A stretch of DNA of 64,000 bases from Streptomyces aurantiogriseus. GTDB lineage: Bacteria > Actinomycetota > Actinomycetes > Streptomycetales > Streptomycetaceae. Location: contig NZ_BMSX01000003.1 in NCBI RefSeq assembly GCF_014649375.1, positions 496,001 through 560,000 on the forward strand. The letters run 5' to 3'. The notes beneath the pieces are model-generated. The model was not told where the DNA came from, made no database searches, and saw nothing but the letters and a program-made list of their open reading frames with translations. A program made the position numbers and the translations under genes. Shown piece after piece: positions 25,043-33,119 of this stretch (its first letter is position 1; the number at the start of each line of letters is the position of its first letter).

Positions 25043-26506
25043 TCAGACGATCTGCATCGTCGCCATCATGCCCATCGCCGAGTGGTCGAGCATGTGGCAG
25101 TGGTAGACGTAGCTGCCCCGGTAGCCCTTGAAGGTGGCCTGCAGCTTGACGCTCTCGCCCGCCAGCAGCGTGACGGTGTCCTTCAGCCCGCCCTCCGGGC
25201 CACCGGTGACCGGTGTGCCGTTGCGTTCCAGTACCCGGAACTGCACCAGATGCATGTGGAAGTTGTGCGGGGCCAGTTCGTTGACGTTGCGCACGGTCCA
25301 GAGCTCGGTGGTGCCGTGCTGGATCACGGTGTCGACGCGGTGGTGGTCGTAGAGCTTCTCGTCGATGTAGGCGTTCGGGTGCGGCCGGCCGTCCTCGTCC
25401 ATGCGCAGGTCGATCGTGCGCTCCACGGTCGGGGTCGGCAGGGCCGGCAGGGTGCGCAGCCGGGCGGGGACGGAACTGTCGTCGGCCGCCGTGCGGACCA
25501 CGTCGAAACGCAGCACCTTGCCGACGTGCTCGGCCGGCCCCGGCCCGTTGTCGTTGACCAGCTCGAGCGACGTGCCGACCGGGTAGCGGGCGAAGTCGAC
25601 GACGATGTCGGCGCGTTCACCGCAGGACAGCCTCAGCTCGGTCGTCTCGAACGGCTCCGCCAGCAGACCGCCGTCGGATCCGATCTGGGTGAACGAGCCG
25701 CCGTCGGACAGCTTGAGGGTGAAGAACCGCAGATTGGTCGAGTTCAGGATGCGGAAGCGGTACTTGCGCGCGGCGACCTGGAAGTACGGCCAGGGCCTGC
25801 CGTTGACCAGGATGGTGTTGCGGTTGAGGAAGTCGTCCATGACGTACACGAGTTGGTTGTCCGTGTCGAAACGGGCGTCGCGCAGCATGATCGGCACGTC
25901 GAACTCGCCCGACGGCAGCGGCAGGCTCCGCTCCGTGCGGTCGGAGAGCAGATAGAACGCGGACAGACCGCGGTAGACGTGTTCGGACTCGTGGTGGTGG
26001 GCGTGGTCGTGGAACCACAGGTTCGCGTGCGTCTGGGTGTTGGGGTACGTGTACGAGCGCCGGTCGCCCGGGGCGATCAGGTCCATCGGCCCGCCGTCGT
26101 GCTCGGGCGCGACATGGGCGCCGTGCAGATGCACGGAGGTCGCGGTGCCGAGCGTGTTGAGCCTGCTGACGACGGTGCGCCGGCCCGTGGTCGCGAGGAG
26201 CGTACGGCCGGGGAACGCGCCGCCGTACGTCAGCACACGCGTCTTGCGGCCGGGCAGGATCTGTACGTCGCTCTCCCGCATGTCCACGTCGAAGAACGAG
26301 GTGCCGCTGGTCAGCCGTGACGGTTTGAGCACCGGTATCCGCGGCATCGGGACCTCGTACTTGGGGATAGTGCCCGGGTCGAGATCCGCGGCGTGCGCGG
26401 GGCCCGCGGACAGCAGCGGGGCCGCGACACCGCCGCCCGCGAGTACGGCGGCGGTGCCGGCACCGGCCTTGAGCAAGGAACGTCGCGAAATCATGGACCT
26501 CAGCAT
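25043..26506 (-). CDS. Tat-exported multicopper oxidase (phenoxazinone-synthase/CotA type)
   Basis: About 487 residues. A Tat signal (SRRSLLKAGAG, then a hydrophobic stretch ending ...AHAA) precedes three cupredoxin domains. The copper ligands are all visible: HLHG near residue 126, WFHDHAHH, HNFHMHLVQF and HCHMLDHSAMGM near the C-terminus. The layout with the LNTLGTATSVHLHG and DGGPMD region resembles CotA, bilirubin oxidase and PhsA; PhsA couples two o-aminophenols into a phenoxazinone. In this cluster 3-hydroxyanthranilate (to cinnabarinate) or mixed coupling with 3-amino-4-hydroxybenzoate derivatives is the obvious possibility (inference). Starts at 26506 (GGAG at eight bases) and 26494 are both possible. 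Divergent from the second SARP gene. Confidence 0.88.
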   Translation of the reverse strand: MLRSMISRRSLLKAGAGTAAVLAGGGVAAPLLSAGPAHAADLDPGTIPKYEVPMPRIPVLKPSRLTSGTSFFDVDMRESDVQILPGRKTRVLTYGGAFPGRTLLATTGRRTVVSRLNTLGTATSVHLHGAHVAPEHDGGPMDLIAPGDRRSYTYPNTQTHANLWFHDHAHHHESEHVYRGLSAFYLLSDRTERSLPLPSGEFDVPIMLRDARFDTDNQLVYVMDDFLNRNTILVNGRPWPYFQVAARKYRFRILNSTNLRFFTLKLSDGGSFTQIGSDGGLLAEPFETTELRLSCGERADIVVDFARYPVGTSLELVNDNGPGPAEHVGKVLRFDVVRTAADDSSVPARLRTLPALPTPTVERTIDLRMDEDGRPHPNAYIDEKLYDHHRVDTVIQHGTTELWTVRNVNELAPHNFHMHLVQFRVLERNGTPVTGGPEGGLKDTVTLLAGESVKLQATFKGYRGSYVYHCHMLDHSAMGMMATMQIV

Positions 26507-26583
26507 GGACACGGCTCCGGCCGGGCGGCACGCGGTCCCGCGCTGATGTGTCAACTCCCGCCGCTGACCGAGGATTTGACCGG

Positions 26584-26601
26584 CTATTGACTAACTATCA
26601 A
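26584..26601 (-). promoter_or_regulatory. SARP-box-like repeats upstream of the multicopper oxidase
   Basis: On the minus strand TGATAGT and CAATAGC occur with starts exactly 11 bp apart (plus strand CTATTGA at 26584-26590, CTATCAA at 26595-26601), about 80 bases before the oxidase start. They resemble the CGATAGC-type heptamers before griC at 38.4 kb. The region also lies 80 bases before the divergent SARP start. Confidence 0.42.
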
Positions 26602-26680
26602 GGCCGTCGTGGCGGCTCCCGGGCGCTGGTGCGAGGCTGACCGGCACACCAGGAGGTTCGGCCCGAGATGGGGGATATCC

Positions 26681-27619
26681 ATGGGGGAAATCAACTTCCG
26701 GATTCTGGGCCCGGTCCGGATCGGGAGCGCCGGCAGGCAGCTGCGACCGGGCGGCCAGCGCCAGCAGACCCTGCTGGCGCTGCTGCTGCTGGAGGCGAAC
26801 CGGACCGTCGGCATGAGCGCGATCATCGACGCGGTGTGGGACGAGCGGCCGCCGGCCTCGGCGACCGCGCAGGTGCGCATCTGTGTGTCGTCGGTGCGCC
26901 GCGCGCTCGACGAGATCGGGCTGCCGGACGTCATCGAGACCCGGCCCGCCGGATACCAGCTCAACGTGGCGCGGGACGCTCTGGATCTGCACCGCTTCCA
27001 GGACATGGTCGCCCTCGGCCGGGCGAGGGCGAAGGAGGGACGGCTGGAGGAGGCCGTCGCGCTGCTGAGGGAGGCGCTGGAGCTGTGGCACGGGCCGGTC
27101 GCCGCGGGCCTGGAGAGCACACGGGTGCGCAACGCCGCCGCGCTCGCGGAGGAGGCACGGCTGTCCGCCGTGGAGGAGTGCCTCGACCATGAACTCGCTC
27201 TCGGACGGCACCACACGATCGTCGGCGAACTGCGTGACCACGCCGCCGAACACCCCTTCCGGGAGCGGTTCATCGCCCAGCTGATGCTGGCGCTGTACCG
27301 CTCGGGACGGCAGGCGGACGCGCTGGAGGTGTTCCGCTCGGCCCGCGCCCGCTTCGCCGGCGAACTCGGGCTGGAGCCGGGAGAGGGGCTGCGCTCGCTG
27401 GAGGCGGCCATCCTCTCCGGGGACTCGGCGCTGCTGCACACCCCGCCGATGGAGCGGGAGCGCGTGTCCGCGGTGCGGCCCCCTGTTCCTGGCGGCGCCG
27501 GCACCGCGGCCGACCGGCTGGACCAGCTGGAGCGCGAGAACAGCAGGTTGCGTGCCGAGCGTGACATCTTCAAACAGCTCGCGGCGTCCTGGCTGCGCTA
27601 CCTGACGGATATCGACTGA
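26681..27619 (+). CDS. SARP-family activator with C-terminal coiled coil
   Basis: 312 residues. Winged-helix N-terminus (INFRILGPVRIG, QQTLLALLLLEANRTVGM, AQVRICVSSVRRAL, TRPAGYQLNV) and a BTAD helical domain (residues about 105-245, ending FRSARARFAGELGLEPGEGLRSLEAAIL). Unusually for a small SARP, it continues with a Pro-rich linker and a heptad-like tail (DRLDQLERENSRLRAERD) that should form a coiled coil; that tail resembles the end of IS3 OrfA proteins. ATG at 26681 has GGGGGA upstream. Divergent from the multicopper oxidase and followed directly by the aspartokinase-griI-griH operon, so it is the best candidate for activating the 11-bp-spaced heptamers in this half of the cluster (inference); GriR of the grixazone cluster is a functional precedent. 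Confidence 0.87.
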   Translation: MGEINFRILGPVRIGSAGRQLRPGGQRQQTLLALLLLEANRTVGMSAIIDAVWDERPPASATAQVRICVSSVRRALDEIGLPDVIETRPAGYQLNVARDALDLHRFQDMVALGRARAKEGRLEEAVALLREALELWHGPVAAGLESTRVRNAAALAEEARLSAVEECLDHELALGRHHTIVGELRDHAAEHPFRERFIAQLMLALYRSGRQADALEVFRSARARFAGELGLEPGEGLRSLEAAILSGDSALLHTPPMERERVSAVRPPVPGGAGTAADRLDQLERENSRLRAERDIFKQLAASWLRYLTDID

Positions 27620-27660
27620 CCGATAGCGGCCGGGAAGGGCTTTTTTATCGGTTCGATAGG
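27610..27660 (+). promoter_or_regulatory. Repeat-rich leader of the aspartokinase-griI-griH operon
   Basis: TATCG-ACTGAC-CGATA (27610-27625) and the palindrome TATCG-GTT-CGATA (27646-27658) are separated by a GC stem and six Ts. Read as heptamers, CGATAGC (27621) and CGATAGG (27654) are direct repeats 33 bp (3 x 11) apart, like the SARP repeats before griC. The first element overlaps the SARP stop codon. Confidence 0.42.
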
Positions 27661-27711
27661 CCCCTCGCCAAGTCTCTGATCCCGACGAGACCGATGGTGA
27701 GAGGCGGTGCT

Positions 27712-28974
27712 GTGAGTCAGCTGCAGGACGGCGTCCTGGTGCAGAAGTACGGCGGCAGTTCCCTCGCGTCGCTCGACCAGATCCATGCCGTGGCCCGCAG
27801 AGTGGCCGCGGCGCGGGCCGGGGGCACACCCGTCGTCGTGGTGGTCTCCGCTCGCGGCGGCGCCACGGACGAGCTGCTCGCCCTCGCCGCCGAGGCGGGA
27901 GCGCTGCCTCCGCCGCGCGAGGTGGACCAGTTGCTCACCACCGGCGAGACGGCCTCCGCGGCCCTGCTGGCCATGGCGCTGTGGGAGGCCGGGACACGGG
28001 CCGGCTCGCTGGCGGGCGCCCAGACCGGGATCCGCACCGTGGGACCCAGCGGTGACGCCGTGGTCGACACGATCGACACCACGCACATCGAACGGCTGCT
28101 GGCCGGCGGACACGTGGTCGTGGTCGCCGGATTCCAGGGCACCACGGACGACGGCGATCCCCGGACCCTGGGCCGGGGCGGCTCGGACACCACGGCTGTC
28201 GCACTGGCCGCCGCCCTGGGCGCCGCGCGCTGCGAGATCTACACGGACGTGGACGGCGTCTACACCGCCGATCCGCGTGTGGTCCCCACCGCCCGTGTCC
28301 TGGCGGACGTGCCCGTCCGGGTCATGGAGGAGATGGCGTTCGCCGGGGCCCGGGTCCTGCACACGCGCGCCGTCGAACTCGCCGCCCTCACCGGGGTGGA
28401 GATCCATGTCCGGCACTCCGCCGGGGACGGTCCCGGAACGGTCGTCCAGGACCTCGGCGACCACGACGAGCAGGGGGACACGATGCTGGAGACACGACCC
28501 ACCGTGGTCGCGGTGGTGCACGACGTCGATGTGGTCCGGGCCGTCGTCCGGATCCCCGAGACCTCCGGCGTGAGCGCCGTGGACGTTCTCGCCGAGGTGG
28601 CGCGGGGGCAGGTGGCCGTCGACATGGCCGGCTTCTCCGACGCGCCCGGAGACCGCCTGACGGTGAGCATGACCGTGAGCCGGCCCCAGCTGACCGCTCT
28701 CGGCGGCGTCCTGGGACGCCTGACCGAGCGCTGGGGCGGAGACACCGAGCTGTACGAGGACGAGGGCAAGGTCTCGCTGGTCGGCACCGGGCTGCTGAGC
28801 CGGCCGCAGTACGGGGCCCGGATGCTGTCGGCGCTGAGCGCGGCCGGGGTCGGGACAACCTCCCTCACCTCCTCCCAGCGCCGTATCTCGGTGACCGTGC
28901 CCGCCGACTGCGCGGTACGCGCCGTGGACGTGCTGCACCGGGAGTTCGAGCTGGAGTCTCCGGTCGTCACCTGA
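27712..28974 (+). CDS. Aspartokinase (cluster-specific copy)
   Basis: 420 residues: kinase domain with VQKYGGSSLAS at the N-terminus, TTGETASAALLA near 80, GRGGSDTTAVALAAALGA near 158-175, YTDVDGVYTADPR, then paired ACT domains (from about residue 265) that normally bind lysine or threonine. It phosphorylates aspartate, giving the precursor of aspartate 4-semialdehyde, the substrate of the next gene product GriI. A dedicated, perhaps feedback-insensitive copy would raise precursor supply; no aspartate-semialdehyde dehydrogenase gene is present in the window. GTG at 27712 fits GAGAGG upstream better than the ATG at 27694. First gene of an operon through the alcohol dehydrogenase. Confidence 0.92.
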   Translation: MSQLQDGVLVQKYGGSSLASLDQIHAVARRVAAARAGGTPVVVVVSARGGATDELLALAAEAGALPPPREVDQLLTTGETASAALLAMALWEAGTRAGSLAGAQTGIRTVGPSGDAVVDTIDTTHIERLLAGGHVVVVAGFQGTTDDGDPRTLGRGGSDTTAVALAAALGAARCEIYTDVDGVYTADPRVVPTARVLADVPVRVMEEMAFAGARVLHTRAVELAALTGVEIHVRHSAGDGPGTVVQDLGDHDEQGDTMLETRPTVVAVVHDVDVVRAVVRIPETSGVSAVDVLAEVARGQVAVDMAGFSDAPGDRLTVSMTVSRPQLTALGGVLGRLTERWGGDTELYEDEGKVSLVGTGLLSRPQYGARMLSALSAAGVGTTSLTSSQRRISVTVPADCAVRAVDVLHREFELESPVVT

Positions 28975-29015
28975 CCCTCACCCGCCCTGCCCGACCGGCC
29001 GACATGGGAGAACAC

Positions 29016-29822
29016 ATGGCACTGGAACTGAACAATCCGTTCGGCCGCAGGCTGCGGCTGCGCCGACTGCACCGGCACCACCCCACCCGGCTGCTGATCG
29101 TGCCGCTGGACCACTCCGTCACCGACGGCCCGGTCACCGGCGGCAGCCGGGTCAACGCCCTGGTGGGCAGCCTCGCCAAGGCCGAGGTGGACGCGGTGGT
29201 GCTGCACAAGGGAGCCCTGCGCTACATCGAACCCGGATGGTTCACGGACACCTCGCTGATCGTGCATCTGAGCGCGAGCACCGTGCACGCCCCCGACCCC
29301 AACGCCAAGTACCTGGTGGCGAGCGTCGAGGAGGCCGTACGGCTGGGCGCCGACGCGGTCAGCGTGCATGTCAACCTGGGCTCGGACGAGGAGGCCCGGC
29401 AGGTCGCCGACATGGCCGCCGTCGCCGAGGCCTGCGACCGCTGGAACGTTCCGCTGATGGCGATGATGTATCCGCGCGGCCCCAAGGTGACCGACCCCAG
29501 CGACCCCGACCTCGTCGCCCACGCCGTCACCCTCGCCGCCGATCTCGGCGCCGACCTGGTCAAGACCCACTACGTCGGCTCCGTGGAGAAGATGGCCGAG
29601 ATCACCCGTACCGCCCCGGTCCCCGTGCTGGTCGTCGGCGGCCCGCGGGTGGACGACCAGCACGCCCTGCTCGGCCATGTCGAGGAGGCGCTGCGCGCCG
29701 GCGCCGCCGGCGTCGCCATGGGCCGCAATGTCTTCGCGGCCGACGACCCCGAGGCGACGGCCCGCGCCCTCGCCCGGCTGATCCACCGTGAGCCGATCGC
29801 GGCCGACAGCGCCGCGCTGTGA
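29016..29822 (+). CDS. griI: GriI-like aldolase (2-amino-4,5-dihydroxy-6-oxo-7-(phosphonooxy)heptanoate synthase)
   Basis: 268 residues, class I aldolase of the DhnA/FbaB type: LLIVPLDHSVTDGPV near the N-terminus, MYPRGP, LAADLGADLVKTHYVG with the Schiff-base Lys, VLVVGGPR, and AGAAGVAMGRNVF phosphate-binding turn. In the grixazone pathway GriI condenses L-aspartate 4-semialdehyde with dihydroxyacetone phosphate, giving the C7N intermediate of 3-amino-4-hydroxybenzoate. The directly following GriH homologue makes the assignment firm. ATG at 29016 is preceded by GGGAG; an ATG at 29004 is possible. Confidence 0.93.
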   Translation: MALELNNPFGRRLRLRRLHRHHPTRLLIVPLDHSVTDGPVTGGSRVNALVGSLAKAEVDAVVLHKGALRYIEPGWFTDTSLIVHLSASTVHAPDPNAKYLVASVEEAVRLGADAVSVHVNLGSDEEARQVADMAAVAEACDRWNVPLMAMMYPRGPKVTDPSDPDLVAHAVTLAADLGADLVKTHYVGSVEKMAEITRTAPVPVLVVGGPRVDDQHALLGHVEEALRAGAAGVAMGRNVFAADDPEATARALARLIHREPIAADSAAL

Positions 29823-29892
29823 CCACCAGGTCCGCCTGACCTGTCCCCGTACCGCCGTGGCACCGACCGCCCGCAACCAAAGGAGTTCGAAC

Positions 29893-30993
29893 GTGAAGCT
29901 GGTCTGGCTGGACATCCGTACCGTGGACGCCAAGCAGGCGGTCCTCGAAGAGGCCCTGCACCAGAGGGTCGACGCCGTCGTCACCGACGTCCTCGCCGAC
30001 TTCGAGGGACTGCCGCCGACCGTCAAGAAGGTCTTCTTCCCGTCGGGCAAGGACCTGCCCGAGGAGTTCGGCGCCGCGGACGTCGTCATCGTGGACCCCC
30101 GGCGCCACGGCGAGCCGGCCGAACTCGCCGCCCGCTTCCCGGACCTGGAGGTCGGGAGGTTCACCGAGATCGTCGACGCCCCGACGCTGGAGGACGCGTG
30201 CCGGTCGGCGCGCACCGAGCGCTGGAGCGTGCTGCTGTTCCGCGACCCCACCAAGATCCCGCTGGAGATCGTGATCGCGGCGGCGGCGCGGGCCAAGGGC
30301 AGCCTGATCACCGTCGCCCAGGACGTCGAGGAGGCCGAGATCATCTTCGGTGTGCTGGAGCACGGCTCCGACGGCGTGATGATGGCCCCGAAGAAGGTCG
30401 GCGACGCCACCGCGCTCAAGGCGGCGGCCGAGGTCGACGTCCCCGACCTGGACCTCACCGAGCTGACCGTGGTCTCCACCGAGCACATCGGCATGGGTGA
30501 GCGGGCCTGCGTCGACACCTGCAGCCACTTCCGGGAGGACGAGGGCATCCTCGTCGGCTCGCACTCCAAGGGCATGATCCTGTGCGTCAGCGAGACCCAC
30601 CCCCTGCCCTACATGCCGACGCGCCCGTTCCGGGTCAACGCCGGTGCCATCCACTCGTACACGCTCGGCAAGGACGAGCGGACCAACTACCTCAGCGAGC
30701 TGAAGGCCGGCAGCAAGGTCACCGCCGTCGACGTCAAGGGCCAGACCCGGCTGGTCACCGTCGGCCGGGTGAAGATCGAGTCCCGCCCGCTGATCTCCGT
30801 CGACGCCGAGGCGCCCGACGGCCGCCGGGTCAATCTGATCCTCCAGGACGACTGGCACGTCCGGGTCCTCGGCCCCGGCGGCGTGGTGCTCAACAGCACC
30901 GAACTGAAGCCGGGCGACAAAGTCCTCGGATATCTGCCGGTGGAGGACCGTCACGTCGGTTACCCCATCGACGAGTTCTGCCTGGAGAAGTGA
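29893..30993 (+). CDS. griH: GriH-like 3-amino-4-hydroxybenzoate synthase
   Basis: 366 residues, homologous in full length to type II 3-dehydroquinate synthases (AroB'): KLVWLDIRTVDAKQAV start, ARAKGSLITVAQDVEEA, LEHGSDGVMMAPKK, ERACVDTCSHF, GMILCVSETHPLPYMPTRPFRVNAGA (in parts), and AYTLGKDERTNYLSEL-like HSYTLGKDERTNYL. With GriI it completes conversion of two primary metabolites into 3-amino-4-hydroxybenzoate, bypassing shikimate. GTG start with AAAGGAG eight bases upstream; longer reading to 29788 overlaps griI and is not favoured. The stop is four bases from the amidohydrolase start. Confidence 0.94.
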   Translation: MKLVWLDIRTVDAKQAVLEEALHQRVDAVVTDVLADFEGLPPTVKKVFFPSGKDLPEEFGAADVVIVDPRRHGEPAELAARFPDLEVGRFTEIVDAPTLEDACRSARTERWSVLLFRDPTKIPLEIVIAAAARAKGSLITVAQDVEEAEIIFGVLEHGSDGVMMAPKKVGDATALKAAAEVDVPDLDLTELTVVSTEHIGMGERACVDTCSHFREDEGILVGSHSKGMILCVSETHPLPYMPTRPFRVNAGAIHSYTLGKDERTNYLSELKAGSKVTAVDVKGQTRLVTVGRVKIESRPLISVDAEAPDGRRVNLILQDDWHVRVLGPGGVVLNSTELKPGDKVLGYLPVEDRHVGYPIDEFCLEK

Positions 30994-30997
30994 GCGC

Positions 30998-31768
30998 ATG
31001 ACCTCGACGGAGCGTCGGAGGATCTTCGACGCCCACGCCCATCTGGCACCGGGCGAGGGCGCCGCGGACCGGCTCCTCAGGGTGATGGACAGCTGTGGGA
31101 TCGACCGCGCCGTCGTCGTGGCCGGCGGCGTGGTCGATCCCGACCTGCTGTCCCGCCAGATCATCGAGGGGGGCGCGGTCGACCGCGACGCGGACAACGA
31201 GGCCGTACGCGGAGCCTGCGACACCTCCGGCGGCCGCCTCGTCCCGTTCTTCTTCGCCAACCCGCACCGGGGCGGCGCGGACTACCGGGCGGAGGGGCGG
31301 CGGTTCGCGGGACTGAAGCTCGCCCCGTCCGTGCACGGGGTGCCGCTCGGCGATCCGAGGCACGCCGAACTCGCCGCCATCGCCCAGGAGTTCGGGCACG
31401 GCGTGTATCTGCACTGTGTGGCGCGGCCCGGCTTCGGCGTCGCCGACCTCGTGGAACTCGCCCGCGCTTTCCCCGCCGTCACCTTCGTGCTCGGGCACGC
31501 GGGCGTCGGGGACATGGACCTGTACGGCATCGACCTGATCAAGCCGGTGCCGACCATCCTGTTCGAGACCTCGGGCGGCTACTCGGCGGTGGTCAGGGCC
31601 GCGCTGGACCGGCTGGGCCCGGAGCGGGTGCTGCTGGGCACCGAGTACCCGCTCCAGCACCCCGGCGTGGAGCTGGCCAAGTACCGGGCCCTGAATCTGA
31701 CCGACCGGGAGTGGCACCTGGTGGCCTGGGAGAACACCCGCCGACTGACCGGGGAGACAAGCCGATGA
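30998..31768 (+). CDS. Metal-dependent amidohydrolase-superfamily protein (LigW/ACMSD-like)
   Basis: 256 residues of amidohydrolase-2 type TIM barrel. The metal motif FDAHAHLAP is at residues 10-18, GLKLAPS near 107, a metal His in YLHCVARPG (about 139), LGHAGVGDM (about 166), and GTEYPLQHP near 214, where most relatives have an Asp (GTDYP). Family members decarboxylate or hydrolyse aromatic acids; NatAM and BomN of benzoxazole pathways instead dehydrate an ester or amide of 3-hydroxyanthranilate to close the oxazole. Placed between griH and a PaaK-like ligase, a cyclase role on a 3-amino-4-hydroxybenzoate conjugate is plausible (inference); decarboxylation is the alternative. Stop overlaps the ligase start by 4 bp. 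Confidence 0.82.
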   Translation: MTSTERRRIFDAHAHLAPGEGAADRLLRVMDSCGIDRAVVVAGGVVDPDLLSRQIIEGGAVDRDADNEAVRGACDTSGGRLVPFFFANPHRGGADYRAEGRRFAGLKLAPSVHGVPLGDPRHAELAAIAQEFGHGVYLHCVARPGFGVADLVELARAFPAVTFVLGHAGVGDMDLYGIDLIKPVPTILFETSGGYSAVVRAALDRLGPERVLLGTEYPLQHPGVELAKYRALNLTDREWHLVAWENTRRLTGETSR

Positions 31769-33099
31769 ACCAGCCGTACGCACCACCTGAACCGCCCGAG
31801 CTGCCCGAACTCGGCCAGTGGGGCTCGCTGGAGGAGCTGTACGCGCTCCAGGACCGGCTGCTGGCCGCCGCACTGGAACGGGCTCACGCCTCGCCCTTCC
31901 TCAAGCCGCGGCTGGCCGGGTCCGGGGCGCCGTACACCTTCGACGGACTGGCCGCCCTGCCGTTCACCACCAAACAGGACCTGCGGGACGCCTACCCGTT
32001 CGGCATGCTCGCCGTGGACCGGCGGGAGCTGGCCACCTACCACGAGTCCAGCGGCACCTCCGGCGAGCCCACCGCCTCCTACTTCACCGACGCGGACTGG
32101 CACGACGTGGTGAGCCGGTTCGTCCGCAGCGCGGTGGACCTCTCCCCTGCCGACACGGTCATGGTGCGCACCCCGTACGCCATGCTCACCACCGCCCACC
32201 AGGCCCACCGGGCCGCCCGGCTGCGCGGCGCGACGGTGGTGCCCGCCGACAACCGCTCCCTGGTCACCCCGTACGCCCGCGTCGTACGGAGCCTGCGCGA
32301 CCTCGAGGTGACCGTCGCCTGGTGCCTGCCGAGCGAGGCCCTGCTGTGGGCCGCCGCCGCGCGGGCCGCCGGTCTCGACCCGGCCTGCGACTTCCCCGCC
32401 CTGCGGGCCTTCCTGGTGGCCGGCGAACCGCTCACCGAGGCCCGCCGGGCGCGGATGAGCGAACTGTGGGGCGGGATCCCCGTCCTCCAGGACTACGGCT
32501 CCACCGAGACCGGAAGCCTCGCCGGAGAGTGCCCCGAGGGACGGCTGCACCTGTGGGCCGACCGCTTCGTGGCGGAGGTGTACGACCCCGCCACCGGGCG
32601 CAGCTCCCGCGAGGGACGCGGCCGGCTGGTCGTCACCACGCTGCACCGCGCGGCGATGCCGCTGGTGCGCTACGACCTGGAGGACACGGTGGAGGTGTCC
32701 GGCACCGACTGCGGCTGTGGCTGGCGGCTGCCCGTGATCCGGGTCCTGGGCCGCTCCGCCGGCGGGGTGCCGGTCGGCCCGGTCCGGGTCGTACCGCACC
32801 AGCTGGAGCGGCTCGTCTTCGAACTGCCCGGCGTGCACGGCGTGCTGTTCTGGCGGGCGCGGGCCGCCGGGGAGCGGCTCGAGATCGAGATCGAGGTGGC
32901 GCCCGATCACCGTGAGGCAGCGTGCGCCGGACTGGCCGACGCCGTACGGGCCCGGCTCGGTGTGCCGTGCGAGGTGCGCGGTGTGCCCGCGGGCACCGTC
33001 GTACCGCTCGAAACGCTCACCCGCGGCCACGAGTTCGTCAAGCCCAGGAGCCTCTTCGCCGCCGGAGAGGACTGGGACAAGGCCCTCGTCTACTACTGA
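31765..33099 (+). CDS. PaaK-like adenylate-forming ligase
   Basis: 444 residues of the phenylacetate-CoA-ligase branch of the ANL superfamily. The P-loop reads YHESSGTSGEPTASYFT at about residues 93-109, the A5 motif DYGSTETGSL near 244, GRLVVTTLHRAAMPLVRYDLED (in parts) near 290-312, and the small C-terminal domain follows. PaaK enzymes adenylate an aromatic acid and load CoA; homologues in benzoxazole clusters (BomJ type) activate 3-hydroxyanthranilate-like acids. Here 3-amino-4-hydroxybenzoate or 3-hydroxyanthranilate would be the natural acid (inference). Coupled to the amidohydrolase by an ATGA overlap, supporting a joint reaction. Confidence 0.87.
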   Translation: MNQPYAPPEPPELPELGQWGSLEELYALQDRLLAAALERAHASPFLKPRLAGSGAPYTFDGLAALPFTTKQDLRDAYPFGMLAVDRRELATYHESSGTSGEPTASYFTDADWHDVVSRFVRSAVDLSPADTVMVRTPYAMLTTAHQAHRAARLRGATVVPADNRSLVTPYARVVRSLRDLEVTVAWCLPSEALLWAAAARAAGLDPACDFPALRAFLVAGEPLTEARRARMSELWGGIPVLQDYGSTETGSLAGECPEGRLHLWADRFVAEVYDPATGRSSREGRGRLVVTTLHRAAMPLVRYDLEDTVEVSGTDCGCGWRLPVIRVLGRSAGGVPVGPVRVVPHQLERLVFELPGVHGVLFWRARAAGERLEIEIEVAPDHREAACAGLADAVRARLGVPCEVRGVPAGTVVPLETLTRGHEFVKPRSLFAAGEDWDKALVYY

Positions 33100-33119
33100 C
33101 GCCGTCCAAGAGGAATCCC

